A stretch of 12,861 bases of DNA from JBDTSW01 sp039930945 (GTDB lineage: Bacteria > Actinomycetota > Thermoleophilia > Solirubrobacterales > 70-9): positions 1 through 12,861 of the forward strand of contig JBDTSW010000063.1 of assembly GCA_039930945.1 (NCBI GenBank), in the 5' to 3' direction. Both the position numbers and the translations under genes were made by a program. The notes under the pieces were generated by a model. That model worked only from the letters and a program-made list of their open reading frames with translations. It ran no database searches and had not been told where the DNA came from. Positions within the stretch are counted from its first letter, which is position 1. Each line of letters opens with the position of its first letter. Positions 1 through 5,952 of the stretch are shown piece by piece.

Positions 1-69
1 TCGCCCGCCGACCACGACCGGCTCGGTCCCGCGCGCCCCCGCGCACGCGCTGCCGCGGAATCAACCATC

Positions 70-75
70 TAGGCT
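70..75 (+). promoter_or_regulatory. Candidate -10 box (TAGGCT) of the acyl-CoA ligase gene
   Basis: TAGGCT lies 12 nt before the ATG at 88. The same hexamer sits just before two other starts in this window (7706 and 9146). No good -35 and no Shine-Dalgarno sequence are visible, so the transcript would have a leader of about 5 nt or less. This is inferred from position and repetition only. Confidence 0.4.
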
Positions 76-87
76 TCGGCGGGCGCC

Positions 88-1743
88 ATGTCAGACCGTT
101 TCGACGCGATCGCCAAGCGGATCAGCATCGGCCCCCTGGGCCCGGTCACCGACGTCCCCTTCAACCTTCGCACCCTGGCCGGGGCCGGCGTCCTGCGGCC
201 CCTGCGGCCGGACAAGCTCGCCCGGACGGTGCGCGAGCTGCTGCGCTGGGGCGCGTCGCCGGCCGCCGGGATCGCCGGGGCCGCGATCAACCACCCACAC
301 CAGGTCGCGCTCTGCGACGACGCCGGCGAGCTCACCTTCTCGGATCTCGACCGGCGCTCGAACGCGCTCGCCAACGCGCTCGCCGGCAAGGGCGTCGGCG
401 AGGGCGACGGCGTCGCGATCATGTGCCGCAACCACCGCGGCTTCATCGACGCCACGCTCGCGGTCTCCAAGCTCGGCGCGCAGGGCCTTTACCTGAACAC
501 GGCCTTCTCGGGCCCGCAGCTCGAGGGGGTGATGGAGCGCGAGCGGCCGGGCGCCCTGATCTACGACGAGGAGTTCGCCGAGCTGCTCGGCGACGCTGAC
601 GCCGAGACGAACGCGAAGCGGTTCGTGGCCTGGCCCGAGCAGCAGGGCCCGGGCTCGCACACGGCCCTCGACGAGTTGATCTCGTCCGCGCCCGACACGC
701 GGCCCGCGCCGCCAGACGAGTCGGCCCGCTTCGTCATCCTCACCTCGGGGACGACGGGGACTCCGAAGGGCGCCCAGCGCGGCCAGCCCGACACCCTGGG
801 CCCGCTGGCGGCGATGTTCTCGCGGATCCCGCTGCATGCGCGCGAGACGACGGTGATCGCCGCCCCGCTGTTCCACTCCTGGGGATTCGCCCACTTCATG
901 CTGGGGCTTGCGCTCAACTCCACCTACGTGATCCAGCGCAAGTTCGACCCGGAGCAGACGCTGCAGGCGATCGCCTCACACGAGGCGGCGGCGCTGGTGG
1001 TGGTGCCGGTGATGATGCAGCGGATCCTGCAGTTGCCCGACCAGACCCTCTCCGCCTACGAGCTGCCCTCGCTGCGAGTCACCGCGGCCAGCGGCTCAGC
1101 GCTGCCGGGCCCGCTGGCGGAGGAGTGGATGGACCGCTTCGGCGACAACCTCTACAACCTCTACGGCTCGACCGAGGTCGCCTGGGCGACGATCGCGACG
1201 CCGGACGAGCTGCGCGCCGCGCCCGGGACCGCCGGCCAGCCCCCCCGCGGCACCGTGATCAAGATCGTCGACCAGGATGGCGAGCGCGAGCTGCCCAGGG
1301 GCGGCACGGGCCGTGTCTTCGTCGGCAACGAGATGGCCTTCGAGGGATACACGGGCGGCGGCGGCAAGGACACCTACCAGGGCCTGCTGTCGTCGGGGGA
1401 TGTCGGGCATTTCGACGCCGCCGGCCGCCTCTTCATCGACGGGCGCGCCGACGAGATGATCGTCTCGGGCGGCGAGAACGTCTTTCCGCGCGAGGTGGAG
1501 GACCTGATCGCCGGCCTCGGCGCCGTCAAGGAGGTCGCCGTGATCGGCGTTGACGACGAGGAGTTCGGCCAGCGCCTGAAGGCGTTCGTGGTCGTCGTCG
1601 ACGATGAGGACCTCGGCGAGGACGAGGTCCGGGCCTATGTGAGGAAGAACCTTGCCCGCTACAAGGTCCCGCGCGAGGTCGAGTTTCTCGACTCGCTGCC
1701 GCGCAGCGCCACCGGCAAGGTCCTCAAGCGCGAGCTGACCTAG
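88..1743 (+). CDS. Acyl-CoA synthetase (AMP-forming, FadD-like fatty-acid-CoA ligase)
   Basis: Adenylate-forming (ANL) enzyme of 551 aa. It would activate a carboxylic acid, probably a fatty acid, with ATP to acyl-AMP and then to acyl-CoA in the cytosol. Visible core motifs: the P-loop LTSGTTGTPKGA at residues 218-229, YGSTE at 359-363, SGDVG at 436-440 with the adenosine-binding Asp, the hinge region GRADEMIVSGGEN at 452-464, and the C-terminal catalytic Lys544 in SATGK. Both the large N-terminal and the small C-terminal domain are complete, and the length is normal for FadD-like ligases. The ATG at 88 has no Shine-Dalgarno sequence but follows a TAGGCT box, which favours a near-leaderless message. 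There is no partner gene (thioesterase, acyl-CoA dehydrogenase or ACP) nearby, so chain length and pathway cannot be read from context. A role in fatty acid uptake, degradation or lipid remodelling is an inference. The family assignment is firm and the substrate is not. Confidence 0.93.
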   Translation: MSDRFDAIAKRISIGPLGPVTDVPFNLRTLAGAGVLRPLRPDKLARTVRELLRWGASPAAGIAGAAINHPHQVALCDDAGELTFSDLDRRSNALANALAGKGVGEGDGVAIMCRNHRGFIDATLAVSKLGAQGLYLNTAFSGPQLEGVMERERPGALIYDEEFAELLGDADAETNAKRFVAWPEQQGPGSHTALDELISSAPDTRPAPPDESARFVILTSGTTGTPKGAQRGQPDTLGPLAAMFSRIPLHARETTVIAAPLFHSWGFAHFMLGLALNSTYVIQRKFDPEQTLQAIASHEAAALVVVPVMMQRILQLPDQTLSAYELPSLRVTAASGSALPGPLAEEWMDRFGDNLYNLYGSTEVAWATIATPDELRAAPGTAGQPPRGTVIKIVDQDGERELPRGGTGRVFVGNEMAFEGYTGGGGKDTYQGLLSSGDVGHFDAAGRLFIDGRADEMIVSGGENVFPREVEDLIAGLGAVKEVAVIGVDDEEFGQRLKAFVVVVDDEDLGEDEVRAYVRKNLARYKVPREVEFLDSLPRSATGKVLKRELT

Positions 1744-1747
1744 CCCG

Positions 1748-1778
1748 CTGACGTAGTCCGGCGGCGGCGCAATACGAT
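1748..1778 (+). promoter_or_regulatory. Candidate promoter of cysS, leaderless
   Basis: The -35-like CTGACG (1748-1753, four matches to TTGACA), a 19-bp spacer and the -10-like TACGAT (1773-1778) end 6 nt before the GTG at 1785. Initiation would therefore fall on or next to the start codon. No ribosome binding site is present. The 41-nt gap after the ligase gene leaves room for an independent promoter. Confidence 0.5.
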
Positions 1779-1784
1779 CGAGGC

Positions 1785-3143
1785 GTGCGCGAGGTGCGGA
1801 TCAGGGACACGCTCAGCGGCGAGGTGCGTCCGCTCGACCCCGGGCACCCGCCCGAGGTCGGGATCTACGCCTGTGGCCCGACCGCGTACTCGCGGATCCA
1901 CGTCGGCAACGCCCGTCCCTTCGTCGTCTTCATGCTGCTGCGGCGGTTCCTCGACCACCTCGGCTACCGGCCGACCCTGGTGATCAACATCACCGACATC
2001 AACGACAAGATCTACGAGGCCGCGCGCGAGGCGGGGGTGCCGTCGGCAGAACACGTGGCCGAGATGATCCGCCTCTACCACGCCGACACGGACCGCCTCG
2101 GCCTGGGAAGGCCGGACGCTGAGCCGCTGGCGAGCGAGACACTGCCGGAGATCATCGACCTGATCGAGGCCCTGGTCGAGCGCGGGCACGCATACGAGTC
2201 CGGCGGCGACGTCTACTTCCGCGTCCGCAGCCAGCCCGACTACGGCAAGCTCTCCAATCGCGACCCCGCCGAGATGGACCAGGGTGAGGAGGCGGGCACC
2301 GCGTCGCTGAAGGAGGATCCGCTCGACTTCGCCCTGTGGAAGGCCCACAAGCCTGACGAGGACAGCGTGTGGCCCTCGCCCTGGGGGGAGGGCCGCCCGG
2401 GTTGGCACATCGAGTGCTCGGCGATGGCCGAGAAGCTGCTCGGCGCCGACTTCGAGATCCACGGAGCCGGCGTCGACCTGGTCTTTCCCCATCACGAGAA
2501 CGAGATCGCGCAGACCGAGGCTGGGCGCGGCCGGCCCCTGGCGCGGCTATGGATGCACAACGGGATGGTGCGGATCGCCGAGGAGAAGATGTCGAAGTCG
2601 GAGGGCAACATCTTCGGCCTGGCCGCGGCGATCGAGCGCTTCGGCCCCGATGCCGTCGTCGCCTTCCTCGTCTCGGGCCACTATCGCCAGCCGCTCGAGT
2701 TCTCGGAGCAGGCGCTCGCCCAGGCCCGCTCGCGGGTGGAGCGCATCCGCAACTTCCTGCGCGAGCCCGCGGTCCGCGAGTCCGGGGACGAGGACCCATT
2801 CGTGTCCGAGCGCCGCGAGGCGCTCCTCGCCGCGCTCGCCGACGACTTCAACACGCCGCGCGCCATGGCCGCGATCTTCGAGCTGATCGCGGAGGCCAAC
2901 CGCCGCCCGCTCCGCGGGGCCCGCGAGGCGCTGGCCTCCCAGCTCGAGCTCGTCGGCCTGGAGTCGTTGCTCGCCGACTCGGGCGCCGCCGACCCCGAGG
3001 CGCAGACGCTGTTGGCTGAGCGCGACGAGGCGCGGGCCGCGCGAGACTTCGAGCGCGCCGACCGGATTCGAGACGAGCTCGCCGACCGCGGCTACGAGGT
3101 GCGCGACGCGCCCGAGGGCGGGCGGCTTGTCCCGCGAGGCTGA
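1785..3143 (+). CDS. cysS: Cysteinyl-tRNA synthetase
   Basis: Class I aminoacyl-tRNA synthetase of 452 aa that charges tRNA-Cys with cysteine using ATP. The signature HIGH-type motif is HVGN at residues 39-42 and the KMSKS loop is intact at 268-272. The zinc-binding set that selects cysteine is present: Cys30 in YACGPTAY, Cys211 in GWHIECSAM, His236 and Glu240 in FPHHENEIAQ. A DALR-type helical anticodon-binding region follows to the C terminus. Length is normal or slightly short for bacterial CysS. The related mycothiol ligase MshC is the main alternative, but the full KMSKS and C-terminal region favour CysS. The GTG at 1785 is chosen because it gives the conserved N terminus (REVRIRDTL) and lies 6 nt after a -10-like box. 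The 3' end overlaps the rlmB start by 17 nt, so the two are probably cotranscribed and translationally coupled. The cysS-rlmB-sigH order recalls Bacillus. Confidence 0.97.
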   Translation: MREVRIRDTLSGEVRPLDPGHPPEVGIYACGPTAYSRIHVGNARPFVVFMLLRRFLDHLGYRPTLVINITDINDKIYEAAREAGVPSAEHVAEMIRLYHADTDRLGLGRPDAEPLASETLPEIIDLIEALVERGHAYESGGDVYFRVRSQPDYGKLSNRDPAEMDQGEEAGTASLKEDPLDFALWKAHKPDEDSVWPSPWGEGRPGWHIECSAMAEKLLGADFEIHGAGVDLVFPHHENEIAQTEAGRGRPLARLWMHNGMVRIAEEKMSKSEGNIFGLAAAIERFGPDAVVAFLVSGHYRQPLEFSEQALAQARSRVERIRNFLREPAVRESGDEDPFVSERREALLAALADDFNTPRAMAAIFELIAEANRRPLRGAREALASQLELVGLESLLADSGAADPEAQTLLAERDEARAARDFERADRIRDELADRGYEVRDAPEGGRLVPRG

Positions 3144-3807
3144 CGAGGGCCGGTCCGACGTCGTCTACGGGCGTCGCCCGGTGGCCGAGGCCAAGCGCGG
3201 CCGCCGCCGGGTGCGCCGGGTGTGGACGAGCGACGACCTCGCCGCCGCCGAGCTCACCCGCCTGGCGGGCAGCCCCGACCATCAGGGCATCGCCGCCGAG
3301 GTTGATCCCTACCCATACGCAGATCCCGGCTTGCTGCTGCGCGCGGACGCGGCGCTGGTGGTCGCGCTCGACCAGGTCCAGGACCCGCGCAACCTCGGCG
3401 CCATCTGCCGCTCGGCGGAGGCCGCCGGCGCCGCGGGCGTCGTCATCCCCTCGCGGCGCTCGGCGTCGATCACCCCGGCAGCGTGCAAGGCCTCCGCGGG
3501 AGCGGTCGAGCATCTGCCGGTCGCCCGCGTCACCAACCTCTCGGACTGGCTCGGCCAGGCGAAGGACTCGGGCGCCTGGATCTACGGCGCCGAGGCCGGC
3601 GCCGAGGCGCCGTACTCCCGGGCCGACCTCACCGGCCGAGTCGTGCTCGTGCTAGGAGGGGAGGGGAAGGGGCTTCGCCGGCGCGTAGCGGAGACGTGCG
3701 ATCTGCTGGTCTCGATTCCCGTTCGCGGTCGCGTCGCTTCGCTCAACGTCTCGGCCGCGGCCGCGGTGCTGATCTTCGAGGCCCTGCGCCAGCGCGGCGG
3801 CATCTGA
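3127..3807 (+). CDS. rlmB: RlmB-type 23S rRNA (guanosine-2'-O-)-methyltransferase (SpoU/TrmH family)
   Basis: SPOUT-fold RNA 2'-O-methyltransferase of 226 aa. By family it should methylate a guanosine of 23S rRNA (G2251 in E. coli numbering) with S-adenosylmethionine. All three SpoU motifs are visible: NLGAICRSAEAAG at residues 89-101, LGGEGKGLR at 176-184, and the knot motif IPVRGRVASLNVSAAAAV at 197-214. The N terminus carries the L30e-like substrate-binding signature VYGRRPVAEA (13-22) and DHQGIAAEV (51-59), but the stretch between them looks roughly 20 residues shorter than in typical RlmB, making the protein short for the family. TTG at 3127 is the only start that keeps VYGRRP. It overlaps cysS by 17 nt without a strong ribosome binding site, so translational coupling is likely. 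TrmH-type tRNA methylation is the main alternative, but the N-terminal domain favours rRNA. Confidence 0.9.
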   Translation: MSREADEGRSDVVYGRRPVAEAKRGRRRVRRVWTSDDLAAAELTRLAGSPDHQGIAAEVDPYPYADPGLLLRADAALVVALDQVQDPRNLGAICRSAEAAGAAGVVIPSRRSASITPAACKASAGAVEHLPVARVTNLSDWLGQAKDSGAWIYGAEAGAEAPYSRADLTGRVVLVLGGEGKGLRRRVAETCDLLVSIPVRGRVASLNVSAAAAVLIFEALRQRGGI

Positions 3808-3842
3808 GGGACGGCTCTAGCAACCGCGACGGACGAACCCGC

Positions 3843-3863
3843 CAAACTGCAACGAAGTTTGCA
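3843..3863. promoter_or_regulatory. AT-rich inverted repeat upstream of the sigH promoter, candidate operator
   Basis: Two overlapping dyads are visible. CAAACT (3843-3848) pairs with AGTTTG (3856-3861), and TGCAA (3848-3852) pairs with TTGCA (3859-3863). A further TTGCA lies at 3909-3913, just past the -10 box and 50 nt from the upstream copy. The block is AT-rich in a roughly 70% GC region and ends 16 nt before the -35 box. It could bind a regulator. It lacks a following T-run, so it does not look like a standard intrinsic terminator for rlmB. Confidence 0.35.
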
Positions 3864-3879
3864 CGAACCTCGCCGGGGG

Positions 3880-3909
3880 TTGACAGAAGTACGCCGACGC
3901 GGCTAAGGT
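3880..3909 (+). promoter_or_regulatory. Sigma-70-type promoter of the sigH-like gene
   Basis: A perfect -35 TTGACA (3880-3885), an 18-bp spacer and a TAnnnT-type -10 TAAGGT (3904-3909). The start point would be near 3916, giving a leader of about 110 nt. This is the only consensus -35 found in the window. Confidence 0.75.
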
Positions 3910-3915
3910 TGCAGA

Positions 3916-4025
3916 TAAGGGTGAACTAAAGGTCGAGTATCGGCCCAAGAGGACACCCAACAGAATAGGAGAGGGCGCCTATCGGGAGGTACCGGCGCCA
4001 CGAAAGGTCCGAATAGGAGGACCCC
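3916..4025 (+). promoter_or_regulatory. Structured 5' leader of the sigH-like gene
   Basis: The 110-nt leader holds three possible hairpins. GGTCGA (3931-3936) pairs with TCGGCC (3940-3945) across a three-base loop with one G-U pair. GGCGCC (3974-3979) pairs with GGCGCC (3994-3999). GGTCC (4006-4010) pairs with GGACC (4019-4023), which places the AGGAGG ribosome binding site partly in the loop and partly in the stem. Two direct repeats occur: GAATAGGAG at 3963-3971 and 4011-4019, and AAAGGTC at 3928-3934 and 4003-4009. No leader peptide of useful length is encoded. It matches no riboswitch class that I can recognise by eye. Control of translation is an inference. Confidence 0.4.
4015..4020 (+). 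promoter_or_regulatory. Strong ribosome binding site of the sigH-like gene
   Basis: AGGAGG ends 5 nt before the GTG at 4026 and decides that start. It is unusual here because most first genes in the window lack any Shine-Dalgarno sequence. Its last two G residues can pair in the hairpin at 4006-4023. Confidence 0.8.
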
Positions 4026-4727
4026 GTGGCCGTACCGACCGCATCGATCCAGGAACCGCGTGCCGCAGCGCCGGCTCGAGCCGCCGTTGCCACCGCCAGC
4101 CATCAGGCTCGACCCGAGCTTGAGGACACCTATCTCGTCGCCCTCGCCAAGCGGGGAAGCGCCGACGCCTACGAGCGCATCGTCCGCCGCTACCGCGGCT
4201 TCGTCCGGCTCAAGGCCTCGTCGTACTTCCTCCTGGGCGGGGACTCCGACGACCTCATCCAGGAGGGCCTCGTCGGCCTCTACAAGGCGATCCGCGACTT
4301 CCGCACCGACCGCGAGTCGAGCTTTCGCAATTTCGCCGAGCTCTGCGTCACCCGCCAGATCATCACCGCGGTGAAGACGGCCTCGCGCAACAAGCACGCG
4401 CCGCTGAACCAGTACGTCTCCTTCGCCCAGACCCCGGCCGCCGCGATCGACTCGGACGCGACGCTGGAGGAGGTTCTCCCGGGCCCGCTCTCCGAGGATC
4501 CCTCCGAGCGGGTGATTGCCTCCGAGGAGTTGAGCAGCCTCGTCTCCTGCCTGTCGAGCGTTCTCTCCGACCTCGAGAGCCGGGTGCTCTCGCTCTATCT
4601 CGACGGTTACTCCTACGAGGTCATCGGCAAGCGGGTCGAATGCGACACCAAGACCGTGGACAACGCCCTGCAGCGCGTCAAGCGCAAGGTCGCCCAGCAC
4701 CTCGCCGGCCGCGAGGTGGCGCTCTAG
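4026..4727 (+). CDS. sigH: Sigma-70 family factor, SigH (Spo0H)-like
   Basis: RNA polymerase sigma factor of 233 aa. After a variable Ala/Pro-rich N terminus (about 1-32), region 2 spans roughly 50-125. It carries FLLGGDSDDLIQEGLVGLYK (68-87), core-binding and -10-recognition features, and FAELCVTRQIITAVKTASR (103-121). Region 4 (about 170-225) holds the helix-turn-helix YEVIGKRVECDTKTVDNALQ (197-216). From memory these stretches are strikingly like Bacillus subtilis sigma-H, including the pattern 'ITA(I/V)KTA(T/S)R-K-PLN-YVS' and 'SYE.I...DNALQRVKRK'. Compared with ECF factors, the region 2-4 linker is long, as in sigma-H. Location after cysS-rlmB also matches the Bacillus order. In Firmicutes sigma-H drives transition-state and early sporulation genes. 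In this organism the regulon is unknown and I do not infer sporulation. The GTG at 4026 is fixed by an AGGAGG 5 nt upstream. Expression is likely controlled at its own promoter and long leader. No anti-sigma gene is adjacent. Confidence 0.9.
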   Translation: MAVPTASIQEPRAAAPARAAVATASHQARPELEDTYLVALAKRGSADAYERIVRRYRGFVRLKASSYFLLGGDSDDLIQEGLVGLYKAIRDFRTDRESSFRNFAELCVTRQIITAVKTASRNKHAPLNQYVSFAQTPAAAIDSDATLEEVLPGPLSEDPSERVIASEELSSLVSCLSSVLSDLESRVLSLYLDGYSYEVIGKRVECDTKTVDNALQRVKRKVAQHLAGREVAL

Positions 4728-4754
4728 ATCCAGGTGCCGCGACGGCCGCGCTCC

Positions 4755-4760
4755 TATCCT
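4755..4760 (+). promoter_or_regulatory. Candidate -10 box (TATCCT) of the tRNA-Thr gene
   Basis: TATCCT ends 10 nt before the first base of the tRNA, so a transcript could begin near 4767 with only a few leader bases to be removed by RNase P. The -35 region is weak. Confidence 0.4.
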
Positions 4761-4770
4761 CAGTCACCGC

Positions 4771-4843
4771 GCCCGGATAGCTCAACTGGTAGAGCACCTG
4801 ATTTGTAATCAGGAGGCTGTGGGTTCAAGTCCCTCTCCGGGCT
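4771..4843 (+). tRNA. tRNA-Thr (anticodon UGU)
   Basis: A full cloverleaf can be drawn by eye. The acceptor stem GCCCGGA (4771-4777) pairs with TCCGGGC (4836-4842), and the D stem GCTC (4780-4783) with GAGC (4792-4795). The anticodon stem CCTGA/TCAGG (4797-4801, 4809-4813) encloses TTTGTAA with anticodon TGT at 4804-4806. The T arm GTGGG-TTCAAGT-CCCTC (4819-4835) contains one T-T mismatch (4820/4834). The discriminator base is T at 4843 and no CCA is encoded, so CCA must be added after processing. The next coding sequence begins 3 nt later. Confidence 0.96.
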
Positions 4844-4846
4844 TAG

Positions 4847-5884
4847 ATGAGTTCGATGGCCGTGGACCTGCTCGACCTCCCCAACGGACGCGAGTTCATC
4901 TGGCGTGACGGCGCACGGCTGGTCGTCTTCGGCGGCGGCGCGCTCGGGCGGGCGCTCGAGTCCCTTCGCCGCCAGGGCTGGGAGCGCTTCGAGCTGCTGA
5001 CGACCCAGCGGGCGCTGAGGCAGGCGCCGCTGGACCTCGCTCAGGCGGCGACGGCGGTCCACCTCGTCGCCCCCGGGAGGGTCTCCGACTGCTCGGCCTC
5101 GATCATCGACGAGGTCACGGCCCCGAGCCTGGTCGCGCTCGGCGGCGGCAGGGTGATCGACGTCGCCAAGGCGATCGCCGCGGTTCGCGGAGGCCGAGTG
5201 GCCGCGATCCCGACGACGCTATCGGGGGCCGAGATGACCGGCATCCACCGCCTGCCGAACGGGCACGAGGCGCCCCGCCGGGTGCGCCCGGCGATCGTCT
5301 TCGCCGACCCCGCGCTGATGACCGATCTCGACCAGGCGCCCCTGCGGGCGACCGCGATGAACGCCCTCGCCCATGGGGCCGAGGCGCTGTACGGTCCCGG
5401 CGCCAACCCCGTCGCCACGCTCGCGGCGCTGCGCGGGGCCGAGCTGATCGCCGCGGCCCTGGACCAGCCCCGGGAAGGCCGGGATCGCGCCGCGCTCGCC
5501 CTCGGGGCGCTGCTCAGCGCGCACGCGGTCGACAGCGCCGGGCTCGGCTACCATCACGCCGCCGCCCAGGAGCTGGTGCGGGTGATGGGGCTGCCCCACG
5601 CCGAGACCAACGCGGCGCTGCTGGTGCACACGATGGAGGCGATGCGGGTGCGCTATCCGCAGGCGCTCGACGCCCTGGCCGAGGCGCTGGGCTGCCCTCC
5701 CGATGGACTCGGGCAGCGACTGCAGCAGCTCGGCGGCGGCCCTCGATCGCTCGCCGCAGGCGGGGCAGACCGGGCTCACGTCGAGGCCGCCGTGGACGCG
5801 ATCCGCGCCCGGGTCGCGAACGCGCCGATCACCGATCCGCCCGACCGCGACGAGATCCGGGCGCTGATCGAAGCCGCCTGGTAG
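4847..5884 (+). CDS. Iron-containing alcohol dehydrogenase family protein (maleylacetate reductase-like)
   Basis: Group III (iron-type) NAD(P)-dependent dehydrogenase of 345 aa. The dinucleotide-binding motif GGGRVIDVAKA is at residues 99-109 and IPTTLSGAEMT at 121-131. By alignment by eye to E. coli FucO, the metal ligands D196/H200/H263/H277 correspond to Asn172, His176, His237 and His251. Asn at the first site and the LPHAET motif (249-254) are typical of maleylacetate reductases. The further active-site His (FucO H267) is Gln241 here, which is unusual. The family reduces maleylacetate or oxidises small alcohols. No aromatic-degradation gene is nearby, so the substrate is unknown. The ATG at 4847 lies 3 nt after the tRNA-Thr 3' end without a Shine-Dalgarno sequence. 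An in-frame ATG at 4856 is an equally possible start and leaves all motifs intact. It may be cotranscribed with the tRNA and translated from a processed, nearly leaderless mRNA. Confidence 0.85.
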   Translation: MSSMAVDLLDLPNGREFIWRDGARLVVFGGGALGRALESLRRQGWERFELLTTQRALRQAPLDLAQAATAVHLVAPGRVSDCSASIIDEVTAPSLVALGGGRVIDVAKAIAAVRGGRVAAIPTTLSGAEMTGIHRLPNGHEAPRRVRPAIVFADPALMTDLDQAPLRATAMNALAHGAEALYGPGANPVATLAALRGAELIAAALDQPREGRDRAALALGALLSAHAVDSAGLGYHHAAAQELVRVMGLPHAETNAALLVHTMEAMRVRYPQALDALAEALGCPPDGLGQRLQQLGGGPRSLAAGGADRAHVEAAVDAIRARVANAPITDPPDRDEIRALIEAAW

Positions 5885-5939
5885 CGACGCACGCCGTTCG
5901 CCACCGTCGCAAACGGGTAACGCGCGTCCAGCCTGCGTG

Positions 5940-5945
5940 TAGGCA
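5940..5945 (+). promoter_or_regulatory. Candidate -10 box (TAGGCA) of the plsC-gpsA fusion gene
   Basis: TAGGCA ends 7 nt before the GTG at 5953, within the 68-nt gap after the dehydrogenase gene. No Shine-Dalgarno sequence precedes the start, in line with leaderless expression. The last base departs from the TAnnnT pattern and the -35 is weak. Confidence 0.35.
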
Positions 5946-5952
5946 TGAAGTG

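Noticed and set aside
1..72. Open frame from the window edge ending in TAG at 70-72, and a minus-strand frame from ATG at 68 to the edge
   Set aside because: Both are under 25 codons, Ala/Arg-rich and without a recognisable motif. The region could hold the end of a previous gene or the start of a divergent one, but the sequence cannot decide.
3921..3929. Minimal reading frame GTG-AAC-TAA in the sigH leader
   Set aside because: It is two codons long with only a weak upstream purine run, and there is no reason to think it is translated.
3903..4700. Long minus-strand open frame opposite sigH, and many similar long antisense frames elsewhere (for example 6042-7037, 6784-7782 and 8413-9096)
   Set aside because: Antisense frames of high-GC genes are often open. 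Their translations are rich in Arg, Gly and Pro with no domain motif, while the plus- or minus-strand partner has clear family motifs.
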